This document shows, in pieces, positions 1-11,400 of a stretch of DNA of 64,000 bases. Within the stretch, counting starts at the first letter, position 1, and every line of letters starts with the position of its first letter. This DNA comes from Apricaphanius iberus. Taxonomy: Eukaryota; Chordata; Actinopteri; Cyprinodontiformes; Aphaniidae. A program made the translations under genes and the position numbers. Below the pieces are notes generated by a model. It had not been told where the DNA came from. It saw only the letters and a list, made by a program, of their open reading frames with translations, and ran no database searches. The stretch is taken from the NCBI GenBank assembly GCA_028564705.1, contig JAPXFQ010001948.1, positions 310,001 to 374,000 of the forward strand, read 5' to 3'.

Positions 1-1330
1 GCAGCCCGTCCAAAACAATCAGTGTTCACGCAAAAGAATTTTGTTTACCGTTTTTTTAAAGCTATGTGGACATGATGGGTTTTTTGTTTTGTTTATTTGA
101 AAAAAATATGGAAGATAATCACCCTACAGTTTGTATGACTCAGAAACACCAGCTCAAGAACCCCCTTGTATAACTTTAATATGCTCAGTTGGAATCTCAG
201 TGCATGCGTAAACTCCTTGTATAAACTAAGACTTGACGGGCTTTGAGACTGCATTCGTGTGTAGATGTGGCTGTGATATTTTTCGGACAGGTCGGCCCCT
301 CACCTTCGGTAGAAAGACGAGGGTCGCCAACACAAGCTAATCATGTTGAGATTTTTGTGGGGGGGTTGAGTGGGGAAATGGTGAAATGGTTACCTGAACA
401 TAAGCTTGAGGAGGGAACAGAAGAAGGGTTGATGCGTGTGTTGGAAATTTAAAAAGAGGGGTGATTTAAAAAGTAATTTAAAAAAAAGATAATAAATTGA
501 TATTAACACATTAACTCGTCTTGGTTTTATGTGCTTCGTTCAGGTCTCATGTTTAGATATGGTAAATAAAACTCATTAAGAGCCTCAAGTGTTACATGAC
601 CTTTAGAAAAACAAACATTTTTAATGATAATATTCTACTAGTGTAAAATGTTTTGTCATTCTTATAGAGGCCTCATTTTATTACTGTTTTAGGCTTTTAA
701 AAGAAAGAAATGTTGACCGTTGAGGCAAAATTATGTAAAAATGCACATGGTTTCAAACTTAATTAGCAGACTAAACCTCTTAACCCAGCTAGAGTAACAT
801 TTAACTTAAAATTATTTGTTATTACAGACACCAACAGTTAATCTAAAGTCAATAAGAGTGAGTAGTTAATATTTATTATGTTTATTTGCTTCTTTACATT
901 GAAACCAAGCTGCTATTGTGCATATTTTTTTCAGGTGGAATTCACATTTCATATTTTCTGTCTTTCAACCCCAATTACTCATTCCCGCTATGATTTTCTG
1001 AAAAAATTCACATTCACAGTATCCCTAAGACTATTATAGACCAGAGTGTAGGTAAACAGCCTTGGGCTTAAGAGGTTAAGTATTGTTACTTTAGTGTCAT
1101 TCTGTCATGGAAATTCAAAGTAAGTTTTGGATGGAAAAAAAAAACCAACAACCCACCTTTGAAAACCTGAATTTGTTATTGAAAAAGAAATAAATTGGTA
1201 TGTTATTATTTTTTTCCAAAGTTCCTGTGGAAGGTCTAAAGAGCCATTTGCAGCTCCGGACGCACAGGTTGCAGACCCCTGCTGTACTGCTTATCCTCCT
1301 GGGAGTTTATCAGTTTGCCAGTCCATCGCA
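1..1330. other. AT-rich intergenic DNA, possible 3' end of an upstream gene
   Basis: No coding exon is supported. Reading frames are short and look random. An AATAAA near 490 followed by AT-rich sequence could be the polyadenylation region of a gene lying to the left of the window, but there is no coding sequence to confirm this. Confidence 0.3.
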
Positions 1331-1590
1331 GGACGACATAAAGACACACAGGACAAACAACAATACACACACACACATCTAAGGACAACTTAAAGAGACC
1401 AGTTGCCCCAACAGTTATGCTTTCGGACTGTGAGAGGAAGCCGGAGTACCCAGAGGGAACTCATACATGACAAAAAGAACGTGCAAAATCTGTAGAGTGA
1501 CCACAGAAGGGCATTAGAACCCAGGACCTTTTTGCTGAAAGAGACCAATGCTATCATCTGCTCCATCGTGCAGCGAAATACTAAATCAAT
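1331..1590. repeat. Degenerate high-copy teleost interspersed repeat
   Basis: Contains a CA microsatellite, then wording typical of a very common fish repeat (GGAAGCCGGAGTACCCAGAG, and near 1520 an 'AACCCAGGACC' box followed by 'ATCGTGCAGC'). I recognise the pattern as a dispersed non-LTR-type repeat of fish genomes but cannot assign the family with certainty. It is diverged and has no coding capacity. Confidence 0.5.
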
Positions 1591-1974
1591 TTCTCCCAGT
1601 GAATTATAGACTGATTCAGAAAGCTGTGTTTGGCTGCGGTGACAAATAACCGTCTACATTCATTAAGTTGTTGTAAACTGACCCTTTAAAGCGACAGCCT
1701 GATGAACATCTGGATTGATGATACTGATACAGGTATATTAAATAAATACCTATACTAATTTATGAATTAACTGTTTTTGTTTGAGCGATAACCAGGAACA
1801 ATTATTAAGGAGACAATAGACTGTACTTTTAAACACTGTGCATATAGCATATGTTAGGTGTGCAGAAGTTAGCAAGCTGATAATTGCTGGAATTAGAGTC
1901 CACAGGATGATGGTAGGCCTGCATGTAGTCTAACTATATTTTAATTTTACTTTTGCTTCTACTACTAAAGTACT

Positions 1975-2440
1975 AGGCAAGACAATTTTATTTATTTAGC
2001 ACACTTTCAAGTAATTAAAGGTGCTTTACATTATTCAGTGGTAAAGAAACCAAACAAGTGATAAAAGCATAGAAAGAAGACAAAGTGAGACAAAAAAACA
2101 GCTTAAAAGTATATAAATTAAAAATGGATATTAAGCATAAAACAGAGAATCAATAAAATATTTGGTGGTAGAGAAACAAACATAACGTATGATTAAATAA
2201 AAGCAATTTAGGAAAAGCACAAAAAGAAAATATATGTTAAAAAAAGTAGATTAGAATATTACTCAGGCAGCTCTAAACAGAAGGATTTTAATCTTTGATT
2301 TAAAAGAGCTAAATGATTCAGCAACTCTGCAGTCGTCTGGAAGTTTATTCCAGATTTGTGCGACATAGAAACTGAAAGCTGCGTTTCCATGTTTGGTTCT
2401 AGTTCTAGGGATGTTTAGTAAACTAGTGTTGGATTTTCAA
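1975..2440. repeat. Dispersed retroposon-like repeat, family A, copy 1
   Basis: Begins with a 'TTTATTTAGCACACTTTCAA ... GGTGCTTTACAT' box, followed by an A-rich stretch and then 'GCAGCTCTAAACAGAAGGAT ... GAAACTGAAAGCTGCGTTTCC'. The same order of motifs is found at 24653-24900, and the 5' box alone at 16070-16215 and 26030-26230. Within-window similarity between copies is direct evidence for a repeat family; its class is not certain. Confidence 0.6.
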
Positions 2441-2817
2441 AATGAAACAAAGCTGCTTCTTTCCGGTCGCGGGAGGGTCTACACTACCTCGGATCGCCCA
2501 CTAACATTATTCTTTTGCATTCGAGGGATTTTGTACATTCCCTAACATAACATAAACTTATTGGCGAATGTAAAACGGACCGAACATAAAACACAGACCT
2601 TTTGGAGCCATCTTGTAGTCTTTTTCCTGCTTGTTGCATTTACTGATGAAACCACGCATGATTTCGGGCTCTCTTGGTGACAGCTGCAGAATACGCGAGT
2701 AAAACGTGCTGCTCCTGTAACGTGCTGCTGACACTTCCAGTGGAAAGCCCGGGTCAAGCAAAGCTCATAAAGCGACTAGTTCGACTCATATACACAGAAG
2801 TGACATTGTTAAGCTGA

Positions 2818-2862
2818 AGCTAGCAAAGCTAGCAAAGCTAGCAAAGCTCGCAAAGCTCGCCT
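2818..2862 (+). repeat. 9-bp minisatellite (AGCTAGCAA)n
   Basis: About five head-to-tail copies of a 9-base unit AGCTAGCAA, the last two carrying a TAG to TCG change. It lies in intergenic DNA upstream of maz. Confidence 0.8.
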
Positions 2863-3799
2863 TTCTCTGCTGGATGTTTTAAACACTAGCAGATTTTGGT
2901 TTGCTATACGCAGCGTCGACGTCGGGCAACGTCACTACAGTGAGTCGCTCTGATTGGTTGCCGTGTTGTGTCAAGAGCGTTAGGACCGTCAAAAGTTCAA
3001 CCAACTGAACTTCTGCATCGCTAACGTTATGAGCTTTGAAGCTTGAAACATAGGAGAAGCTTGAAAAGTTGACGGAGCCAAAGCTCACAAAGCGCTGCGG
3101 AGACCGCAACGCTCCTCCAACGGCTTCCACCGTAGACTTAACATGTAATCTTGACGGTCTGAATGCATAAGAATTACCTCCAACTAGTGGTGCGCTTAGT
3201 GAATGCAAGCAACTGAGCAGTCTTTTCTGGCTTCGTCACTACTATGGAAGCCGCAGAGTGTCATAATTGTGATCATGTCAACGTCTGGCACAAGCTCGAT
3301 TGTCTCGTCAAGTGACGAGATACAGAACAATACATAATTCTGCTTTATTTATGCTCGTTTCTTCTCCTCACCTCTCCCCCTCCCCCCGACGTCACTGGCT
3401 AAAATGCGTAAAGCAAAAGAAGTTTAACCCCTTTCGGCTAACGTATTCAAAGATGGCGATGCAACATGGCAGCCTCATATGGGGGGCGGTTAACCCTCCG
3501 TATCTTTAAATGACGCATTCTAAGACGCTTTCATGATAATGCGATTGTGATTAGGCCTCGGTAAAATACGCATTTATGAAAGCAGTACTTGATTTTTATT
3601 AATGAAAAGGCGAATTTGTTACACACTGGACCTTTAAGCTATTTGCAGCTAATGTGGTGCAAACTTGGAGGTTGTTTGATCTAGTTTGGGGCCGTAGCAA
3701 AGGCTCATGGGATGTTTTATAAACTCACAAAACATGACTGTTTGTGGTACTTGTTGCTTGTATTTCACTTTTAATCCTTATTTGTGATATTTCAAAGGT

Positions 3800-4045
3800 G
3801 GGAACCCAGAAAGCAAAAATAATTTGGAACGGTGTCCTTTGGAACAACGGGCCAATACCGGCACAGATCAGTTTTGCCGAATCAGGGCCAGAATTGGACC
3901 GGTACTGGGCCACATATGGATTCATAAGTTGCCATCTGACTGCACGTTGGCCCAGATCCGGCTTGATTCCAGACCAAATCTGGACCAGATCTGGCCCGAT
4001 TCAGGCAGACGTCTGGTCCAGATTCAATTATGATCTGGTCCAAAT
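3800..4045. repeat. Dispersed repeat with reiterated TGG(A/C)CCAGATC motif
   Basis: A GC-richer island in AT-rich DNA where words such as TCTGGACCAGATCTGG and GGCCCGATTCAGG recur in both orientations. This internally repeated composition is typical of a dispersed element of fish genomes; no protein is encoded in a convincing frame. Confidence 0.45.
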
Positions 4046-4599
4046 AATTTAGGAATTTATGATAATATATTTATTTAATAATAATATATATAAAAAAATT
4101 CCGAATTAGCTTGTTTCCACATACAAAATAACCAAGATACAACAGGAGTAAATTAGCCCAGCATATTTTCATCGGGCCCATTTATAGGAAGTGGTATCAT
4201 AAAAAGATTTATCTTTGTGCATATTAGGTTGACAGTCTGATCATTGCAAATTTTATATACAAGTTCAGGGTAATCCTCTGGGAGGCCAAATTAATGGGGG
4301 GGGGGGCAACTTTAGCCCACGGGCCACCACTTTGGGCACCCCGTATCTTGGTCTTCATGTCAGATTGCCTGCCTTCAAAAAAATCAAAACACTTTTGGTG
4401 AAATCCTGTTTTTTTAGATGTAAAGCGGTAGCTGTGAATACACGTTATTATTTGCAATACATTTAAAATGCCTCCTTTGTTGTATGATAATCTCCTGAGC
4501 TGCCATTGTGGTGTACTGCAACAACAGTCTGACATCATTATTATAAGTGGGAGGATCTGTGCGCAGTGCCCTTTAAGACGTGTCCGTCATCCCTCCGCT

Positions 4600-5623
4600 A
4601 ATGGAAAGTCACTCTGCTTGTTTTTCCCCGCTGCAGATCTGCTCGGCCAAGCTAGCAGAGAGGTGGGGGTTGGAAGAGCAATTTCTGTCGGCCGAAAATC
4701 CAGGAAGGAAGGGGAGAGGACAACGAGGACGGAAATAACGAGAGAGACGAGGAGGAGGGGGTGTCCAAAAAGGAAACTCTACCCCTTTAAGAGCAAGTGG
4801 GACATAGCGGTGCGAGAAAAAGGAGAGGAGGGGGAGAAGAAAGAGGAATTAAAAAAGAAAAGGAAGAAAGAGACAGGGAGGGAGGAGGGAGAGTGGGCGA
4901 TAAAAAAAGAAAGATGACATCCTCGCAGCTGAACGGCCGAGGTGGAGCGGTAGGCTGCGGCCCGGCGAGAGCGCCGCTCTCCGGGGTCAGGGCTTGAATC
5001 CAGCAGCGAGGCTTCGACAAAACACCCGAACGGCCTACCGCGGCTTCGGAAATTGGGAAAAATAGACTGATCAATTTTTCAAAAAGCAAAGCATGACCTG
5101 CTGTTTTGACAGATAATATAACTCATATTCGTTCTCTGGCGTAAAGAAACAGCATTTATTTCACTGTTTGTGTGCGTATCGCTAAAGCGTAAAAGTGCAC
5201 GGTTCGGTTGTTTTGGGTTGCTTTCAGTGTCCTCCTGTGGTGTGATTTCTGCGTGTTTGTCCAGTTTTTTTGGGGGGGTGTTTATTTTGGTGTTGGGAAG
5301 CATTAAAGTTGAAAAGCCGAAGCGAAGGAGGCAGCAGGCCGTTATTGGACTGGGCCTGCTCCACCTCTGCAGCCTGCGTTAGTCCCAGCCGCTACGAGCA
5401 TTTCAAACCACGGCTCTACCTCAATGAGAAAAGCAGACTTTAGCACACGGCTTTGTTCGCGCTTTACGACAGATTCCGGGAGCCCATCGTTCCTGCTGCG
5501 GGCCGGGCCTCCGTCCGCGGGCCGATCACCACCGGAGGGCCGATCCGAGCCATGCAAAGGCTGCTCCCCACGACCTCAATCAGGAGCTGACTTCATAATC
5601 TCCACCGCTGTCTGCTGCGCAAA
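4600..5623 (+). promoter_or_regulatory. maz: Candidate maz promoter and 5' UTR (purine tract plus GC-rich region)
   Basis: This stretch runs up to the maz start codon. It opens with about 270 bases that are almost pure A/G on the + strand (4640-4915), including GGGAGGG at 4876-4882. It then becomes GC- and CpG-rich (4920-5060 and 5370-5620), unlike the AT-rich flanks. Position, CpG content and absence of a supported upstream coding exon make it the likely promoter and untranslated leader. The transcription start cannot be fixed from sequence alone. Confidence 0.5.
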
Positions 5624-8413
5624 ATGGACGCTGCTTGGAGCAATTTTCTCTTCCAGGTGAGCTTTTTTTTCAACATTTATTAATTTTTTGCAGGTCTCTG
5701 TTTGCTGTCCCCCCCTCCCGCTCCTGCTTCCACCACACACATGCAAGCCCCTTGATCTCCGTGTCATCCCCATCCTCTCTAACATCTTGTGTTACTACCT
5801 CTGCAAGATAAATGCTGTGACTTGTGTTTACATTTGGTGATGGCCTTCTCCTTGCTCCTCCAGAGTACTCCCACCCAAAACCAAGTGGAGGGGAGCCTCC
5901 AATCAGAGCTCATGCAAGTGCATACGAGTTCTCCCCAGACCCCACCCACAGAGCACATAGCACAGCCTCCGTCAACTGTGGACACCACCGCTCTGAGTGA
6001 GGAACCCCTGCCAGGTGAGGGACACTGCAACCCACCCACCCACGCACCTGTGGAGCTGCAATCGCTCCCAGCTGAGACAGATCCGGTGGATAAACAGCCT
6101 GAAGACAGCTGGAGAGAGGGGGGGCTCTGAACAGCTGGAACTGGACTCCTTTTATTTATGCAGACATGTGAAGACGCAGTGCAGTTCAGTTTAAATTGAA
6201 GCCATGATTTAGGATGCATTTCTAGAAATGATATGAGAGACCACTGCAGGACTTGCATTTTTTTAAATCTACAATTTACTTCTATCATTCGTCAGGTCTG
6301 GATAAGTGGAACAAGTTTCAAAACATACACATTTTATAACGTCTTTTAAAAGTATAACATATAAAAAACAATTTATCAGGATGTGAGAAAATATTGATAT
6401 GTCAATATATCACAATATTTTATGTTGTGGTATTTAAAAGCAAAGTATTGATTTCTATCTTTTAGAATTTGAATGGAACGATCAATAATAATAATAATAC
6501 ATATTTTTTAGTAAAATTAAAAGTATGACCCCTAGTTGGTGGCTGTTTTCACCCTCTTCTTTCCAGTAGATCAACTGGATCTAAAAATAAAATTAATGTG
6601 TTAATTTCAAAATACATTAGTGTTTAGAATGCTGTGACAGTTTTGAAAAATCAGGATATATATAGTTTTGCGGATAGTATTGCAATATATATACACATGT
6701 ATATAATGTATTACCGGATTCTTGCCAATACACATCCCTATACATTTCTGTAAAGTACAGCTCCAATCATCATCGCAATATTACAACCACAGAGAAACGC
6801 TTGGATGCAACATTTGCTAAGACATATTTCAAGAGTATCACATGAAAATTCTGCATGCTAATTAAAAATAAACCGATATGGATTTTTCTGTCCGACGTTT
6901 TCCACCTCATTTGCTGCCAAAATGTCACGCTAATAACAACAGTGGATGCACAACACATCTGAATACTAATCGGTATTTGATCACAGAATTTAACCAACTC
7001 TTGAATCTTATTTTTTTTCCCCCAGTGTTTTAAAATCAAACATTTAACCAAAGTGAGTTAAACAGCTCAATAAACTGACCAAATATTAAATATACAAAGG
7101 AGGTAAACAAAAATAAATTCTGGATATGACTTTTGTTGAGCCATCAGACATTACTTAACAGTTATTGTTAATGTTTTTGTTGTTCATCCATCTACATTTC
7201 AGTCTATAATAAATATATTGAATATTTTAGAAGCATTTGAAATATTCCCTTTATATTGAGAATAAAAGTGTACCAAAACTATTCCCCAGGGGGTTTCTTT
7301 AGGGTTTTTTTGTGGGGTTTTTTTGTAAATGGACAATTTGCTTAAAAACTACAAACCAAATTGCCATAATTGGGTTTTATAATAATATTTTCTCATGTTA
7401 CACACAGAATGACACTACGGGTCTACACTGTATCCTTAGTGATTACTGATATTCTTGACTGTTAAGGTTAGACAGATTTAATGAGGAAACTAACTATGAC
7501 GTAACATACTTTTTTCTTTCATCATAAAACATAATTTAATGAAACTTTAAATCGGCTCTACTAAAGATATATATACTTTTTTGAAATGGTTAATATCGTC
7601 TGAGCAATATATCCGTCTATCTCTGATGCTAACAATGCTTGGGCTGATGGATAGACTTTCATTGCCCTCAGTGCACACGTTTAATGTAGTAGTGGCCACT
7701 ACGCCAAAAAAGTGGTGTGGAACATAGTTATTTGATTTTGCTGCAATTTCCAGCACCACTATCACAGTAACAGACAATTATGATACTATGCTATTATATA
7801 AAGTGCTTATAAATATTGATTTAAATTTACATAACATATTTTTTATAAAACAAAAAAAAGTTTAAATCTCTCTTTTTTTTTTATTACTGAAAGAGAAGCC
7901 AAACCCAAATGCAAATCGTTGATAAATGGGCTTCTGCAGCAGTTGGAGGTATTGCAATCATTTGAACAAGTCAGGTCCTCCGGAGTTACTGCCCTGCAGC
8001 CTAGATAGATACTTTCCCTCTCCAACACACCTGAATCAAACGGATGCCTCATTACCAGGCCTCTAATGAACTGAATGACGGCTGAGAAGGGAATTCAGCT
8101 GTTTTATTCAGGTGTGTTGGAGCAGAGACGCACTTTGAAAGTAGCCCTTTGAGCACCAGTTTTTTTTTTTACATTTATGAATTTGGAAATAATACCTTCT
8201 AAAAAGATTTTTTTTTTTAGTTTTGAATTTTGATATCTGGGTCTTAAAGTTTGTGCTGTATTTAATGTCAAAGCTTAAAATACTAAAACATGATGTCTTC
8301 AGTAAATGAAGATTAAAAGGAAACAAACAAAAACGGTATATAACATGAACACACTGCAAAAACTGTTCATCTAACCAAGTCCAAAAATCTTGTTTCCAGC
8401 CAAAAAGTGTATA

Positions 8414-8447
<34 letters not shown>

Positions 8448-11400
8448 AACAAGAGCTGAAAAAGTTTTAGACTATAATCTAGTATTTTTTTTAACGTGCC
8501 AATGAAGTTAGACAATTGCACATGGTAATAATTCTCAAAATAACACACATCCTCTCAATAAGATTAATAGGTATAAGTAATATTATAAGTAATATTAGTA
8601 TATTAGTCTCAAAATAAGCAAAAAAACTATTTTTGGTTGGAAACAAGATTGTTGGAAGACGGACTGTTTTTGCGGGGCGAGGGGGGGGGTTCCCACTACC
8701 TATAGGGCTGTGAAATGGGTATTAATCATTTATTTGAAAAAAATAGTATTAAAAAGACTTAAAGAAACCTTTAGGAACCCTGTTTGTAGATGTTTCCCTG
8801 CTTTGGAACCCCAGGGCCCTCATTTATCAAACATTCTTAAAAAACTGTCCTATATTCTATCCTGCGAATGAAATTTAGAATGTTTGTACAAACGGTCAAA
8901 AGTCTGATTAAGTAAAATGTGCGTTGGCCACTCGTACGCACGCTCCTCCTTAATCATGTGTTGATAAATCCCACTTTTGCATACCCAGGTCTTTGTGCCC
9001 GTTCACTCATTTGCATACAGAAACGGCCTCAATTAACCATATTTGGTAAAAGCACATCATCTGTCACATGCATTAAGTCCTTCTGTTCTTCCTTAAAATA
9101 ATGGTTAAGAGAACAAAAAAAGTAATTTCGGTGACACAGAGATCGAAGTGAAACATAGGTGGGGCAATTAAAAAAATATTCATGATGAACAGACTTGGGA
9201 AAAACATTGTAAGTTAGTACAAATTAATTTCACCGCAGATAGTTTTTGCCACCAGCGGTTTCTCTGCGTAATTCCACCCAGCCGTTATATTTCTGCTGCA
9301 GAGCAGACATAAAAATGTGGTGAATAATTTCATTTGCTGATATTAACGTCTTTGGAAACGCGTAACTTCTTTAAAAAAAAAATTAAGTTAAAACTGAACA
9401 TTGGTGTTTGGTTCCATCAGCTCAGGGGAAACCAATAAAAAAAAAAGAAGATAACTCCACCTGGAACAAAAGTGACAGAGGAAGTAAATGCGGTCGGGAC
9501 AGTGGAGATGTGTGTGTTTAAGCACATTCAAAGACATGGCAAACCTGTAGGGGGCAGTAGTTCTTCCAGATCCTATCCGCTCAGAGTAAATTTCTACTCT
9601 CTAACTTCAGCATACAGCAGTGATACAGCTTGTAAAAACAAGCACGCAAAAGGTGCTTGGACAATCAATATTACCAACACAGCTCTGAGGGCATAGCTGT
9701 TTCTGAGTGGAAAGTGATTTTTGGAGCATTTTTTTGTTGCGGACAGTGACGTTACAGCACTTAAAACTCCAGTTTCATCCGTTCACACGCAGACGCTGAA
9801 AACTGAGAAAACGCAGACCTTCACTTTGGCCGAAGTTTTTAAAAAGATTCATTTTTGATGCCGAAAATCTGCGGGCCAAACTGTAGAAATATCTCTGTTT
9901 TGTGAGCTACCCGGCTACGTGTGGAGAAGGCAGTAGTCTCAGTGCACTTCACAAGAAATACAATTTCAATTTAATTGTACATACATTCCAATCAGTTGAA
10001 AAGTTTCCATTCCATCGAGTCATGGAATTACAGCATTTATTCCTCCTGAACAAATATTTAACGACAATAGGCAATCGCTTGAGTTGTGGTCGTTGACTAA
10101 ACAAAAACCCTCATACAGAGCAAGCATGTAGCGAAAGTGGAGAGGAAAGACTCCCCTTTAACAGGAAGAAACCTCCAGCAGAACCAGAACCTTGCTCAGT
10201 ATGAAGCGGCCATCTGTCACGACCAACTGGGGGTTCTAGAAAACGGAGCAGAGATGCAGAAATAACAAGAACTGATGTAAGAGTTAGGGGTGGATGATAA
10301 TTCGATAGCAGTATATATCGATCGAGAGACGTGTGGTGTGATAGGAAAAAAAAAGGGGTTGATAAAAAAGTTTGATAGAAAAAAAAAGCTCCTCTCATTT
10401 TTTCATTATAGCCTATCAGGTACCTTAATACAGCTGCCATTATTTACTCAAAACAAATCATTAACACTGACCCACGCTGCTCTGTCATCCACTCCTCTCT
10501 CCTTTTAAACCACAAAAAGGATTAAATGATTTGAACTGAAACAGAATGTTTTGATAGTCCCTAAGCGGACCATCACCGTGGGCAGATGTCACAGCAAGGC
10601 AGCAGTGGAGGAAGTTGGATAAATGTTAGTGGCCCAGGTAAAGGTTGCGTACCGTGTTGAACCGATCCTTGACTCACTGAAACACAAAACGTATCAATAA
10701 TAAACTAAATATAAAACTACGATCAGCTGTTTTGAGCAGGACTCCCCTTCTTCGGCTCGCTGCGCTGCAAATCTGTTACAGAGAGACACGGGAAACTTAC
10801 CCAGGTCATGCTGCTAACAACACCTGTGGCTTTTAAAATGTCCCCTTGGTTCTGCTCCCAGTCCACAGAAGTGAAAAAGGCTTTTAAAAACACAACAGGG
10901 TTGGATAGACCTGCCAGCCTCAGCTCTCAGCGACTGAGCTGCAGTGTTCTGGGCTCTGTCTACACTTTGATGTCTAGCTGTTTAGCTTTAGCATAAAATG
11001 TTTAAAAGATTAAAAAGCATCAATATAAGCCTTTAATTTAAATTACAAACATAAATAAAAATATTTATAATGTAGTGGTTAATAATATTTTATTTGCATT
11101 TACTGATGTTACTCAAGTGTCTTGATTTGTTTCTGTGTTTTACAAATTTGATTATGAAAAAGTGTTTGAAAAAGTAATAAATTTAATTCTTAGTTAAAAT
11201 TAGTTAATTGAAGAATAAAAAAAAAATGACCGGGGAGGTACTTAAAATGTGTATTTTACATTTTGTGATATTTATCGATAATTATTGATATCGATCAATA
11301 TGACTATTCCTTTATCGATGTGCTCTTTTTCTATATCGTCAAGCTTTAGTAAAAGTACTTACTACGTTTAAGAAAATAAATATTCAATTACTAGGAGCGT

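Noticed and set aside
243..452. 69-codon frame at the left edge as last exon of an upstream gene
   Set aside because: No recognisable domain and no clear acceptor; length is expected by chance.
4468..4917. 149-codon + strand frame ending in Arg/Glu/Lys-rich sequence
   Set aside because: It runs through the purine-rich tract, which lacks stops for compositional reasons; no similarity or splice support.
5779..6288. 169-codon minus strand frame opposite maz exon 2
   Set aside because: Shadow of exon 2 and its GC-rich flanks; no recognisable domain.
8108..8548. 146-codon minus strand frame with IYIYIYI
   Set aside because: Created by the TG/TA microsatellite inside a MITE.
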